Counted from the first letter of the stretch, positions 25,994-34,993 are shown. The stretch is 58,675 nt of DNA from Desulfobulbaceae bacterium (GCA_031287565.1 JAITSS010000067.1:1-58675), one strand, 5' to 3'. The notes: generated by a model not told the origin, from the sequence alone. Program-made: numbers and translations.

Positions 25994-26079
25994 TGGCGGA
26001 GGAAGTAGGATTCGAACCCACGGAACTTGCGTTCAACGGTTTTCAAGACCGCCGCCTTCAACCACTCGGCCATTCCTCC
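25994..26079 (-). tRNA. tRNA-Ser (anticodon TGA)
   Basis: About 86 nt with encoded CCA. Acceptor GGAGGAA/TTCCTCC, anticodon loop CTTGAAA within GCGGT/ACCGT, long variable arm, T-arm GGTTCGAATCC. Lies 13 bases upstream of tRNA-Ser(GCT); the two are probably processed from one transcript. Confidence 0.97.
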
Positions 26080-26190
26080 GGTGGGTTGAGGTTTGTACCA
26101 TCCACGTTGCCCGCTGTCAAGGCGTTCGCGGCAAACAGATGATTTAAAAAGTCAGGTTTAGTCGCGGTTCCGTGCCGATTTTTCTCTGAA

Positions 26191-27159
26191 CTATGCGGCG
26201 CAATCTGGCGTTTGCGGCGCGGCGGGCGGGCGCGATGGCTTGCTGCGGCGGTGCACATCAATGGCCGACATGGCGCAAGCGACCATGCCGCTCATATCGG
26301 CAAGATTAGTCGGAATAATCATCGTATTGTTGGTTTTGGCCAGTTTGCCGAATTCTTCCACATATTTTTTCGCTACCTCCAGGCGCGCCGCCTCCATGCC
26401 GCTGGGCGCGGCGATGGCTTCGGCCACCATGCGGATGCCGGTGGCCGTGGCCTCGGCGACGCGCAGAATCTCCTGGGCTTTGCCCTCGGCCTCGTTGATG
26501 CGGCGGGTTTTTTCACCCTCTGAAAGGGAAATGGCCTCGGCGCGGTTGCCTTCGGCGCGATTCATAATCGCCTGCTTCTCGCCTTCCGAACGGGCGATCT
26601 CGGCGCGTTTCTCCCGCTCGGCGCGCATCTGTTTTTCCATGGCGTCCAGCACGGTGCGCGGCGGTTTGATGTCTTTCAGTTCGTAGCGCAGCACCTTGAT
26701 GCCCCACTTCGAGGCGGCCTCGTCTAGCGCCTTGACCACCTGCAAATTCAGGCTTTCCCTGGCCTCAAAAGTGGCGTCGAGATTCAGTTTGCCGATGGCC
26801 GAGCGCAGGCTGGTCTGGGCCAGTTGCGAGGCGGCGAAGAGATAATTGGTGATGGCGTATGCCGATTCGTAGACGTCCACGACCTGTATATACAAAATGC
26901 CGTCCACGTCCAACGTGATGTTGTCGGCGCTGATGCATGTTTGGGTTGGAATATCAATGGCTTCCTCCTTCATGCTACGGCGATAGGCGATCTTGTCAAT
27001 GAAGGGAATCAGAATATGAAAACCGGCTTCGAGCGTTGTGTGGTATTTGCCCAATCGCTCGACAATAAACGCGGTTTGATGCGGCACCGTCACCGCCGTT
27101 TTCACCAGGATAATCAGGGCGAGAACCAGCAGTACAAACAGGATGAATACGCTTTCCAT
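26191..27159 (-). CDS. SPFH/stomatin-like membrane scaffold (paraslipin/QmcA type)
   Basis: 322 residues. One N-terminal membrane span (MESVFILFVLLVLALIILVK), SPFH domain about 25-180 (FIVERLGKYHTTLEAGFHIL, RSAIGKLNLDATFEARESLN), then an Ala/Glu-rich coiled coil (GEKQAIMNRAEGNRAEAIS). Oligomerises in lipid domains and guards membrane protein turnover. Its start codon overlaps the NfeD stop by one base (TAATG), the standard SPFH-NfeD pairing. The C-terminal tail HRRSKPSRPPAAPQTP is lineage-specific. Confidence 0.92.
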   Translation of the reverse strand: MESVFILFVLLVLALIILVKTAVTVPHQTAFIVERLGKYHTTLEAGFHILIPFIDKIAYRRSMKEEAIDIPTQTCISADNITLDVDGILYIQVVDVYESAYAITNYLFAASQLAQTSLRSAIGKLNLDATFEARESLNLQVVKALDEAASKWGIKVLRYELKDIKPPRTVLDAMEKQMRAEREKRAEIARSEGEKQAIMNRAEGNRAEAISLSEGEKTRRINEAEGKAQEILRVAEATATGIRMVAEAIAAPSGMEAARLEVAKKYVEEFGKLAKTNNTMIIPTNLADMSGMVACAMSAIDVHRRSKPSRPPAAPQTPDCAA

Positions 27160-27632
27160 TATTTCCCCTCGGTGTTGGATTGAATCGTATGCAGCGACCG
27201 CACCCGCATCACCAAACTGTCCTGGCTGACAATACGCACGATTTCGCCGCATTCGACCGGCGTGTCGCTTTGCGCCCGCCAAAATGAACCCTGAAATTTG
27301 ATGCGTCCCTCCAGGGGCGGACGGATGGCTTCGATCACTTCGGCCTGGGCCTCGTCCGCCGCCGTTTGCCGGATGGTTGCGGCGTCTTGTGTGGTGTCGC
27401 CATGAAATACGTCGCGCAGCGCCCGGCGCAACAGGAACAGGCTGATTAAAGAACCGGCCAGGAAGACCGCCAGTTGCCCGGTCAGGGCCAGAGGCGCCAG
27501 CCAGGCCGTCAGCGCCGCCAGCCAAGCGCCAATCGCGAAAAAAAACAGGATGAAGGTCGGGGAGAACATCTCAAGGATGAAGAGAATCGCCCCGGTGATA
27601 AACCAAAAGAGAATCGGATACGGCAGATTCAT
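27159..27632 (-). CDS. NfeD-like membrane protein with OB-fold tail
   Basis: 157 residues: three hydrophobic segments (FWFITGAILFILEMFSPTFI onward) and a C-terminal OB-fold domain from about 95 (PPLEGRIKFQGSFWRAQSDT, GEIVRIV, LVMRVRSL). Short NfeD1b-type, without the serine protease domain. It partners the SPFH protein coded next. I chose ATG 27632 because AGGAG lies seven bases before it; ATG 27641 touches the AGGAG directly. Starts 21 bases after the zinc-ribbon gene stop. Confidence 0.88.
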   Translation of the reverse strand: MNLPYPILFWFITGAILFILEMFSPTFILFFFAIGAWLAALTAWLAPLALTGQLAVFLAGSLISLFLLRRALRDVFHGDTTQDAATIRQTAADEAQAEVIEAIRPPLEGRIKFQGSFWRAQSDTPVECGEIVRIVSQDSLVMRVRSLHTIQSNTEGK

Positions 27633-27652
27633 CGCGTCCATCTCCTGTCGGC

Positions 27653-29020
27653 TCAGGCTTCGTCGAAGAGTCGCCGGTAGACGACGCCGTAGAGCATAAA
27701 CGTGAATGGCAGCATCCAAAACAAGCCGATTAAGAACAAGATGATCGCCGCGACGACCAGAACCACGGCCACCATATAAATCAAAAAAATGTCCAGGCAA
27801 CGGGCGTGGCTCTGTCGCCGTGAATCACGCATCGCCTCCCACGGCCACATGTCCTGATCAAGCACCAGAAGCGGACTGAACGACAGCGTGACCAGCAGAT
27901 ACACGCCCGGCGCGACCAGACAGAGGAGGCCCAAAACGACAGCCAGTGGCATGATGACGAAAAGAATCAGTAATTTCAGCAAATTGATCGGGTTGAAGCA
28001 GACGAACATCGTATCCCAGCCGCCTTCCTCGCCACGGGCTTGACACAATCCGAGATAGCCAAGTCCCGACGCCAGCAGGCTGTTCAGAAAAAAGCCGATG
28101 ACACTGACGACGCCGAAACCAATCGCGCCCGGCGGCGTTCGCGTATTTGGTAGGAAATGCATGACCGCGCCAAGAATCAAGTTGAGTAAAATGATGATCG
28201 CCACCGCGCCCCACACGTCGCGCTTGACGCCTTTCAGCTTTTCCCAGGCTTCGCGCAATATCGGCAAGACCGGTAAACGTGATTTTGGGCCGGTGGCGCG
28301 TCGTCTGCTACTCTTGGCCATTTCGCGCAACTCGTCTTCGGGTCGCGACGTGGTCGCCGCGCCCCAGTCAATCGTCGGCTTCGCCTCGGCGGGTTGGGCG
28401 AAATTGTCGGCTGATTCCTCGGCGGCGTGGCAGGCCGGACAGAGCAGACCGACGCGGCCTGGCGCGAAACTTTCATCGTCGTCAGCCTGGCGTCCGCAAC
28501 CGGCGCAGACCAACTTTCTTTCAAAAAGAGCGTCGAGGTCGGCTTGCACCTGGTCTTCGGTCAGTTCCGTCGTCGCGGGCGCAGGTTTTGGCGGCGTCAG
28601 CGGCGGCGGCGAATCCGATTCCGGCAACGTGCGGCGCGCGTTCGGCGGCGCGACCGGAGGTTGTGACTCGTCATCGCTATACAGGACATCGACCTCAGGC
28701 GGCGCTTCAACCTGGGCGATTTTACCGAGTGGCTGGCTGTTTAAGCGGGCGTCCGGCGGCACGATAATTCTCTCCGGACGTTGCCCAACGGGCCGCGTCG
28801 GCGGCGCTGGACGCGGCGCGGTTTGTGGCGGTGGTTGTGGTGGTGGTTGTGGTGGTGGTTGTGGCGGCGGCGCGACCCGTGGAGTTTCTTCAACCGGCCT
28901 GAATTCGACCTCGACTTCGGCGCGGAACACCTCTTTGCAGCGCGGGCAGCGAATGTTTTTGTGAATGAAGGAATCGGCCAGCGTTCCCTTCACACCACAA
29001 TGCGGACAAACTATTTTCAT
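27653..29020 (-). CDS. Zinc-ribbon protein with Pro/Gln repeat linker and membrane domain
   Basis: 455 residues. Residues 1-35 form an MJ0042-type zinc ribbon (CPHCGVKGT...IRCPRCKEVF). Next a Pro-rich linker with tandem PPPQ repeats, which are 12-base DNA repeats near 28826-28867; a second CxxC pair set follows at about 200 (LVCAGCGRQ...LLCPACHAA). The C-terminal 200 residues have five or six spans ending FTFMLYGVVYRRLFDEA, like DUF975/glycerophosphoryl diester phosphodiesterase membrane-domain proteins. Function unknown. First gene of a unit with nfeD and the SPFH gene, which suggests a membrane quality-control role. Confidence 0.75.
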   Translation of the reverse strand: MKIVCPHCGVKGTLADSFIHKNIRCPRCKEVFRAEVEVEFRPVEETPRVAPPPQPPPQPPPQPPPQTAPRPAPPTRPVGQRPERIIVPPDARLNSQPLGKIAQVEAPPEVDVLYSDDESQPPVAPPNARRTLPESDSPPPLTPPKPAPATTELTEDQVQADLDALFERKLVCAGCGRQADDDESFAPGRVGLLCPACHAAEESADNFAQPAEAKPTIDWGAATTSRPEDELREMAKSSRRRATGPKSRLPVLPILREAWEKLKGVKRDVWGAVAIIILLNLILGAVMHFLPNTRTPPGAIGFGVVSVIGFFLNSLLASGLGYLGLCQARGEEGGWDTMFVCFNPINLLKLLILFVIMPLAVVLGLLCLVAPGVYLLVTLSFSPLLVLDQDMWPWEAMRDSRRQSHARCLDIFLIYMVAVVLVVAAIILFLIGLFWMLPFTFMLYGVVYRRLFDEA

Positions 29021-29194
29021 AAAACGCCCCTTCATGGACGAACAACGGGAATCCGGAAAACCCGTAACGGCAAAGCGAATTGAAGGCGACAAAGACCGTT
29101 GAAGAACCGGAATCCGAATGCTACAACGTGGCGACCTCCCCGCAATTATGCCCTTTTCGGACGAGGAAAATCAACCCCACAAAACGGGAAAGTC

Positions 29195-29662
29195 ATGGAA
29201 ATCATTCTTATTGCCGCCATGGCCGCCAACCGGATCATCGGTTCACGCGGCGCTATCCCCTGGCATAATCCGGATGAGCTGCGTTTTTTTAAGGAAACCA
29301 CCTGCGGCCATCCGATCATCATGGGAAGTAACACTTTTCATTCATTAGGCATGGCGCTACCGGGACGCCGTAATATCGTCATCAGCCGCCAGCCGGGTTT
29401 TGTGGCCGTCGGCTGCGAAATCGCTACTTCTCTGGCGAAAGCAATCAGCCTTTGTGGAGGCAAAATATTTATTATCGGCGGCGGGCGAATTTTCGCCGAA
29501 GCCATCGCGCTCGCCGATGGCATCATTCTGAGCGCGCTCGACGATTCGTATGACGGCGATAGTGTTTTTCCGGAAATTCCCGCGATATTCCGGGAATTCA
29601 GCCGCGAACGCCATGAAACCGCGATGCCTTTCACGGTTATTCGCTACCGGCGTGAGCATTGA
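29195..29662 (+). CDS. folA: Dihydrofolate reductase
   Basis: 155 residues. MEIILIAAMAANRIIGSRGA, IPWHNPDELRFFKETT, HPIIMGSNTFHSLGMALPGR, KIFIIGGGRIFAEAI, and a final Arg-rich strand are all DHFR blocks. The catalytic acidic residue is the Asp in HNPDELRFF. Reduces dihydrofolate to tetrahydrofolate with NADPH. The ATG at 29195 gives the family start; upstream codons in the frame are not conserved. Stop overlaps the next start (TGATG). Confidence 0.94.
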   Translation: MEIILIAAMAANRIIGSRGAIPWHNPDELRFFKETTCGHPIIMGSNTFHSLGMALPGRRNIVISRQPGFVAVGCEIATSLAKAISLCGGKIFIIGGGRIFAEAIALADGIILSALDDSYDGDSVFPEIPAIFREFSRERHETAMPFTVIRYRREH

Positions 29663-30945
29663 TGAAAGTGGTGGATGTGGCGATTGTCGGCGCCGGCGCT
29701 TCCGGCTTAATGGCTGCGGCCCATGCCCGCGCGGCGGACGCTTCTGTTTTGATTGTCGAAAAGATGCTGCGGGTCGGTCGCAAGCTGGCCATCAGCGGCA
29801 AGGGACGATGTAATCTCACGAATGCCGCTGATGTTTCCGAATTTATTAAACGTTTCGGAGATAATGGTTCTTTTTTACGCCAGGCGTTCGCCCGTTTTTT
29901 TCGTGATGAATTGTTGGCGATCTTACGCGAGGAAGGTGTGGAAACGGTGCTTGAACGCGGCGGTCGCATCTTTCCGGCCAGCGGACGCGCCTTGGATGTG
30001 GTCGATGCCTTGCGTGGACGGGCGTTGCGGTTGGGGGCGCGGATAAAGACCGATTGCCCGATCAGCGCAATTGGCCGTGATGGCACTCTGTTTGCGCTGA
30101 CAACCAGTCAGGGAATAATCCTGGCGAGAACCATCATTCTCGCCACCGGCGGCGCATCCTATCCACGCACCGGATCGACTGGCGACGGCTACCGCCTGGC
30201 CGCGTCCCTTGGCCACAGTGTCAGGCCGATTCGCCCGGCTTTGACGCCGCTTTGCACCGCGCCATCGCCCGACCCGGAAATTCGCGGCCTGACCCTGCGC
30301 AATATCGGGCTGACGGTGGCTATCCAGGGGAAAAAGGCCGCCAGCGATTTCGGCGAAGTGGCCTTCACCGATGACGGCCTGGCCGGGCCGCTGATTTTGC
30401 ACTGGAGCGGACGCATCGTTGATGCCCTGGTACTGGGCCGCGCCGTTCGTCTGAGCATCGACTTGAAACCGGCGCTCAGCTGTGAGCAGCTGCGCGAGCG
30501 CCTGCGTCGGGACGCCCGGTTGCGCGCCGCTGAACCGCTGCAATCGGTTTTGCGCGGTCTGATGGCCAAAGAGATGTTGCCCGTTTGCCTGCGCGACCTG
30601 GGCTTTTCGTTGAGTAAAATGGCGACCAGGCCGACGGCGAAAGTCACCGACTCCGACTGGGAACGAATTATGAATTGGTTGAAAAAGCGCGAATATCTGA
30701 TCAGCGGCCACCGGCCACTGGCTGAAGCTTTGGTCACGGCCGGCGGCGTCGCTCTGGCGGAAGTCGATCCCTACACCATGCAATCGCGTCTGATACCGGG
30801 CTTGTATTTTGCCGGAGAAGTTCTGGATATTCAGGCCGATACCGGCGGCTATAATCTGCAAGCCGCGTTTTCCACCGGCGCGGTGGCGGGAACAAGCGCG
30901 GCGGAACAGGCCCGGCGAGTTGGCCTTCAGCCATATTCAGCGTAA
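29662..30945 (+). CDS. HI0933/BaiN-family flavoprotein (NAD(P)/FAD-dependent oxidoreductase)
   Basis: 427 residues. N-terminal dinucleotide-binding GAGASGLMAAAHA, then the HI0933 signature GRKLAISGKGRCNLTNAAD, ATGGASYPRTGSTGDGY, and the C-terminal FAD contact YFAGEVLDIQADTGGYNLQA. The family has few proven activities; BaiN reduces bile-acid intermediates and others act on unknown enoyl substrates, so the substrate here is open. ATG 29662 overlaps the folA stop, so the two are translationally coupled. Confidence 0.9.
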   Translation: MKVVDVAIVGAGASGLMAAAHARAADASVLIVEKMLRVGRKLAISGKGRCNLTNAADVSEFIKRFGDNGSFLRQAFARFFRDELLAILREEGVETVLERGGRIFPASGRALDVVDALRGRALRLGARIKTDCPISAIGRDGTLFALTTSQGIILARTIILATGGASYPRTGSTGDGYRLAASLGHSVRPIRPALTPLCTAPSPDPEIRGLTLRNIGLTVAIQGKKAASDFGEVAFTDDGLAGPLILHWSGRIVDALVLGRAVRLSIDLKPALSCEQLRERLRRDARLRAAEPLQSVLRGLMAKEMLPVCLRDLGFSLSKMATRPTAKVTDSDWERIMNWLKKREYLISGHRPLAEALVTAGGVALAEVDPYTMQSRLIPGLYFAGEVLDIQADTGGYNLQAAFSTGAVAGTSAAEQARRVGLQPYSA

Positions 30946-30950
30946 TTCGC

Positions 30951-32096
30951 CTAGCGCAAAATGGTGGCGAATTCGTTGTAGACATCCTCGATGGGAATGG
31001 CAAAACCTATCCCTTGTGTGCCGCGTAAAACCATCGTGTTGATGCCGCGCACATAGCCTTTGTCGTCGATTAACGGGCCGCCGCTGTTGCCAGGATTGAT
31101 CGCGGCGTCGGTCTGGATATACAGCTGGTCGGCGCTGCCGCCGATTCCTTTATAACGCTGATAGCCTGACAGAATTCCTTTGGTCACGGTCTGTGGTAAA
31201 CCGGATGGGCTGCCAATGGCGTATAGGGTGTCGCCCTGACGCAGCGACAAGCCGTTCGGTGGCGCTTGCAGGCGGGCCTCGTTGCGGGCGAACAGCGTAA
31301 GCAACGCCAGATCTCTCTGGTCGCTGACAGCCATGTAGCTGGCGGCATATTCGTTATTGTCCGGCATAACTACAGTAATTTCGCTCGCTTGCAGACCATT
31401 TTCCATCTTGCCAAGATTCTCTTCGGCGCGGGTCAGACGCTCTTTGGCTTGTCGCAGTTGCGTCTCGTAACGCTCGGCGTCCTCACGTAGCATCCTGCTG
31501 GTCGAACCGCTGGTGAAACGCGATTTTCTTTTGAATTCCGACAAATTATACTCGGCAATCTGAATCCGCTCCTTGGCGTCGGCCACTTTGCCGCGAAACT
31601 CTTCAATCTGCTCTGGCCTGGCCGCCACCACGTGCCGATTGGTGACAACGTAGCTGTCGGTGACAAAAAATCCGGAACCCGTGCCCCAGGGTGTCTTCAC
31701 CGTCACGGTGGCGCGGCGCGCATTGTCGATTACGTCGCCAGGAGGCGCGCTGAGCGGCCCGCTGTCTTCGTTTGCTGTCTGTGGCGGCGGCGCGGCAGTT
31801 TCATCCATCTGTCCAGGGGCGAGCGTCGTCGATTCTTGCCTTGGGATCGGCGGCGCGTTTTGGGCGTCGTGGCGGGCCGTGAAATACCAGGTGATGAGTG
31901 AGGTGCAGAAAACCAGCGTGGCGACGCCAAGCAAACGCCGCGCCGAGAACAGTGCCAGATTTCCGCGCGGCGGCGCGGTGGTGGCCAGTTTCGCCTGCCG
32001 CCTGCGGTAGCGGGCGAAAATCAGGCCGCAGGCTTCGCATTCCAATTCACCTGACTGCTCGTTACCGCATTTTGGACAGCGTGTTTTGTCATGCAT
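30951..32096 (-). CDS. Membrane-anchored S1C (DegP-like) protease with zinc ribbon and coiled-coil insert
   Basis: 381 residues. N-terminal zinc ribbon (CPKCGNEQSGELECEACG, residues 7-23), one membrane span at about 52-72, a Pro-rich linker, then a trypsin-like domain: His 155 (VVTNRHVV), Asp 262 (QRDLALL), Ser 338 (NPGNSGGPL). Between His and Asp lies an unusual insert, residues about 161-236, that is a highly charged Glu/Arg/Lys coiled coil. No PDZ domain. The catalytic set is complete, so it should be active, outside the membrane if the zinc ribbon is cytoplasmic. The topology suggests that a cytoplasmic signal could be passed to the protease. Convergent with the flavoprotein gene (5 bases). 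Confidence 0.85.
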   Translation of the reverse strand: MHDKTRCPKCGNEQSGELECEACGLIFARYRRRQAKLATTAPPRGNLALFSARRLLGVATLVFCTSLITWYFTARHDAQNAPPIPRQESTTLAPGQMDETAAPPPQTANEDSGPLSAPPGDVIDNARRATVTVKTPWGTGSGFFVTDSYVVTNRHVVAARPEQIEEFRGKVADAKERIQIAEYNLSEFKRKSRFTSGSTSRMLREDAERYETQLRQAKERLTRAEENLGKMENGLQASEITVVMPDNNEYAASYMAVSDQRDLALLTLFARNEARLQAPPNGLSLRQGDTLYAIGSPSGLPQTVTKGILSGYQRYKGIGGSADQLYIQTDAAINPGNSGGPLIDDKGYVRGINTMVLRGTQGIGFAIPIEDVYNEFATILR

Positions 32097-32209
32097 GGCC
32101 TTCTCCTTCCCAGGGTGACAGGATTTCGGCTACAATCCATTGTGCGCAAGGACTTGGTCACTGTAGCGGTCTGGTCAATTTTTGGCAATTTTTTCCGCCT
32201 GGTACAAAC

Positions 32210-32626
32210 ATGCCCGCGATTTTCATCACTCCGACCCTGGCCATCGACGACAAGGAAATCGAGTTGACCGCCATCCGCGCCCAGGGGCCGGGCGGCCAGA
32301 ATGTCAACAAGGTGGCGAGCGCCATCCAGTTGAGTTTTGATATTCGCGCTTCGTCGCTACCGCAGGAAATTCAAGACAAATTGCTGGCGACAGCTGGCCG
32401 TCGCCTGACTACTGACGGGCGCATTATTATCCGGGCGCAGGAGTTTCGCGATCAAAGCCTGAACCGCGCTGAAGCCCTGCGTCGCCTCAGCGAAATCATC
32501 ACGCTGGCGCTCAAACCCAGCCGCCCGCGTCGCCCGACCCGCCCGACCATGGCTTCGCGCCGCAAGCGCATTGAGCGAAAAATCCATCGCGGACTGACGA
32601 AAATATTGCGGAAAAAAGTCGATTGA
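32210..32626 (+). CDS. arfB: Alternative ribosome-rescue factor/peptidyl-tRNA hydrolase
   Basis: 138 residues. The release-factor GGQ motif is in RAQGPGGQNVNKVASAIQLS and a basic C-terminal tail (SRRKRIERKIHRGLTKILRK) enters the mRNA channel of stalled ribosomes. This is the ArfB/YaeJ arrangement: GGQ domain plus tail, no codon-recognition domain. Hydrolyses peptidyl-tRNA on non-stop ribosomes. ATG 32210 gives the family start. Divergent from the S1C protease, convergent with the transglycosylase. Confidence 0.92.
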   Translation: MPAIFITPTLAIDDKEIELTAIRAQGPGGQNVNKVASAIQLSFDIRASSLPQEIQDKLLATAGRRLTTDGRIIIRAQEFRDQSLNRAEALRRLSEIITLALKPSRPRRPTRPTMASRRKRIERKIHRGLTKILRKKVD

Positions 32627-32635
32627 TCGCTCGAT

Positions 32636-33835
32636 TCAGCGCGGCGCGGCGACGCCATCCAGACCGGGAATGCCCAGAGTCTGGATGCGGGCGGCGTTCG
32701 CGCCATCCTGATACGGCAGATGACCGTCGCTTGCCCCAGCCACTCGGAAGAGCAAGGACCAGGCGAAGACCCGTATCGGATAATCCGCCGGCAGGCGTTG
32801 AAGATAGGGTTGAATCGACACAAAATCTCTGGCGCCGTATTGCCGCATAATTGAGAGCAGGCCGCCGTTTTTCGGGCCGATGTTGTAGGCGAGCAGACCC
32901 AGGAAGACATCGCCATCCATCAGGTGAATATAATGGGCCAAGGTGGCCGCGCCGAAAAAGGCATTTTCTCGCTGATCTTCAAAGGGCTGCCGCGCGGTTT
33001 GCCTGGATCGCCGCTTAGCCTCGTCGCGAATTGCCTGCGGAATGCTGGTGATCTGAAACAGGCCGTCGCCGCCGTCGGCGCTTGGTCGGGGCAGAAAAGA
33101 CGATTCGACCGCAGCCAGACCGGCGAGCAGATCGGCGTCAAGGTGAAATGTCGCGGCCGCTTCGCGAATCGCCGGGTCGTGGAGTTTTTCGCGGGTGAGC
33201 ATGGCCGTGGCATCGTGTGGGGCGATGCGTCTGTAAGAGGCGTATATTTGATGGGCGAGCTGTCGCCTGGCCACTTCTTCGCGACCGCCGACCATGGTGC
33301 GAAATTGCTCATACATGCTGAAAAATTTCGGATGGGCAGCTGTATATCCGCACGTGACGGCCAGGATCAGGGTCAGGGCGGCGGCCAGCGACGGATGCAG
33401 ACGGAGCAGCCAGCGCCTCGCTAAAAACCATAGTGTCAGAAACAGGGCGCAGCCGACAACCAAGGCCAGGACAGCGGCGGCGAAGGGGAGAAGGTTGGCG
33501 GTTGGTGACAGGCCGGAAAAGCGCTTGGCCGCAAAACCCAGGGTGGCCACCGTCGTCACCAGACCGATAATCAGCAGCGCGACGCATTCCACAATCAGAG
33601 CGGTGACGCTGAAGCGGCGTGTGGAGTGTGGACGGGTTTTGTTTCCGCCATTTTTTTTACCGCGTCCACCCTTCGCCGTCGCACCGGACTTGCTCACTTT
33701 CGGCGACATTCGCGGACGCGGCGGACGTGGTTTGGGCGCGGAAGCGGCTGGAGTTTCAGTTTCCGCTTTGCTTTTCGGGTTACGCGGCGTTTTCGGTTTT
33801 TTGGGCCTTGCCGCGTTGGCTGGATCATTCTTCAT
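32636..33835 (-). CDS. Lytic transglycosylase (SLT family), membrane-anchored
   Basis: 399 residues. A Lys/Pro-rich cytoplasmic N-terminus of about 75 residues is followed by three hydrophobic spans (90-185) and a periplasmic SLT domain: LDADLLAGLAAVESSFLPRP with the catalytic Glu, GGDGLFQITSIP, and FLGLLAYNIGPKNGG. Cleaves peptidoglycan with 1,6-anhydro product formation. The polytopic anchor is unusual, as most SLTs are lipoproteins or soluble. Its start overlaps the end of the ArsR gene upstream by 11 bases. Confidence 0.87.
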   Translation of the reverse strand: MKNDPANAARPKKPKTPRNPKSKAETETPAASAPKPRPPRPRMSPKVSKSGATAKGGRGKKNGGNKTRPHSTRRFSVTALIVECVALLIIGLVTTVATLGFAAKRFSGLSPTANLLPFAAAVLALVVGCALFLTLWFLARRWLLRLHPSLAAALTLILAVTCGYTAAHPKFFSMYEQFRTMVGGREEVARRQLAHQIYASYRRIAPHDATAMLTREKLHDPAIREAAATFHLDADLLAGLAAVESSFLPRPSADGGDGLFQITSIPQAIRDEAKRRSRQTARQPFEDQRENAFFGAATLAHYIHLMDGDVFLGLLAYNIGPKNGGLLSIMRQYGARDFVSIQPYLQRLPADYPIRVFAWSLLFRVAGASDGHLPYQDGANAARIQTLGIPGLDGVAAPR

Positions 33836-34115
33836 CAGGGCAGAAGAGGCGGCGCATCTTGTGTAGCAACTCGACGAAACGCTTGTCGGCGATGCGATTG
33901 TGCACAGCATTGGCTTTTTTATCCGAGACGACCACCCCCAGTTCACGCAAAACCCGCAAATGCTGCGAGAGATTGGCGCCGGTTGTCGCCACCCGGTCGC
34001 GTAGTTCGCCGACGGTGCGTTCGCCCTGTAAAAGCTGATAGAGAATTTTCAGCCGAATCGGATGCGACATCGATCCGAGGTATTTGGCGATCGCCTCCGC
34101 CTGATCATCCCGCAT
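33825..34115 (-). CDS. ArsR-family transcriptional regulator
   Basis: 96 residues from ATG 34115, which follows a GGGGGGTGG run; ATG 34151 is an alternative. Winged helix: AIAKYLGSMSHPIRLKILYQ, GERTVGELRDRVATTGANLS and QHLRVLRELGVVVSDKK. No Cys pair in the recognition-helix region, so it is unlikely to be a classical arsenic/cadmium sensor; one Cys remains near the C-terminus (RLFCPDEE). It overlaps the lytic transglycosylase gene, so it may regulate it. The 280 bases upstream hold no gene I can support. Confidence 0.88.
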   Translation of the reverse strand: MRDDQAEAIAKYLGSMSHPIRLKILYQLLQGERTVGELRDRVATTGANLSQHLRVLRELGVVVSDKKANAVHNRIADKRFVELLHKMRRLFCPDEE

Positions 34116-34397
34116 AACCACCCCCCAAAAAGCAAATTGAAGAAATCGCATGATACCGCCCTTGGCGCGACGCGGCCACTTTTGACGCGAGAGGTGGGCG
34201 ATGAGTGACGATAAATGTCAGCCAGGTTTTACCGTCGGCGTATTTTTTTTGGCTGAAAAGCGCACTGGCTCTTGATTCTCAACCTTGAAAGGGGTTAATT
34301 ACGCCGACTCAACGGAACTCCTCTATCCCGGCCCCGGTGAGCGTGCGCAAGCATTCTGCCGTATTGGCGTTTCGTATTCTTTCCACAAGGAATTCCC

Positions 34398-34979
34398 ATG
34401 CAGCCGTTGCAGTTCCTGAAACCTGACTCCTGCTGTCTGCATCTCGTCGATTTGCAAACCAGCCTCATGCGCAAAATCGAGGGTGCCGACCGGGTGGCGG
34501 CCACTACCGCCTATCTTATAAAAATATTCAAAGCTCTTGGTCTGCCGATCATCGCCAACACCCAATACAAGAAAGGCTTGGGCGGCTACGTGCCAGAGCT
34601 TGAGTCCTTGCTTGATGGCGTTCCCTGCATTGACAAGGTTGAATTCAGCGGTTTCGACAATCCGGAAACGATCCGGTTGATTGAGGCCATGCCGCAGGTC
34701 AAGAACTGGGTTCTGGTCGGGATTGAGGCGCACGTCTGCGTCTATCAGACGGCGCTTGGCGCTCTGCGACGCGGCATGACGCCATGGATAATCGTTGACG
34801 GCGTTGGGAGTCGGCATTCGGATGATCTGCGGGTCGGGTTGCGTCGTATGGAAATGATGGGCGCGGTGTTGATCACTTCAGAAATGGCGCTGTACGAGTT
34901 GCTCGGACGCGCCGGAACACCCCAATTCAAATCGCTGATGCCACTGGTGATTGAGCGGGATAATCAGTTGGCGTCATAA
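34398..34979 (+). CDS. Isochorismatase-family cysteine hydrolase
   Basis: 193 residues. Catalytic triad of the family: Asp in CLHLVDLQTSLM, Lys in the NTQYKKGLGG region, and Cys in VLVGIEAHVCVYQTALGALR. Relatives hydrolyse amides such as nicotinamide, ureido compounds or isochorismate; the YcaC-like subgroup has no known substrate. ATG follows AAGGAA. 14 bases upstream of alaS, so it is probably the first gene of that transcript. Confidence 0.88.
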   Translation: MQPLQFLKPDSCCLHLVDLQTSLMRKIEGADRVAATTAYLIKIFKALGLPIIANTQYKKGLGGYVPELESLLDGVPCIDKVEFSGFDNPETIRLIEAMPQVKNWVLVGIEAHVCVYQTALGALRRGMTPWIIVDGVGSRHSDDLRVGLRRMEMMGAVLITSEMALYELLGRAGTPQFKSLMPLVIERDNQLAS

Positions 34980-34993
34980 TCCGTGGACAAGGC

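Noticed and set aside
28826-28867. CRISPR-like tandem repeats
   Set aside because: The 12-base units are contiguous and in frame, coding PPPQ; there are no spacers.
34200-34274. 24-codon ORF starting ATGAGTGACGAT after GAGGTGGG
   Set aside because: Too short, no family resemblance, and it lies in a likely promoter region between divergent genes.
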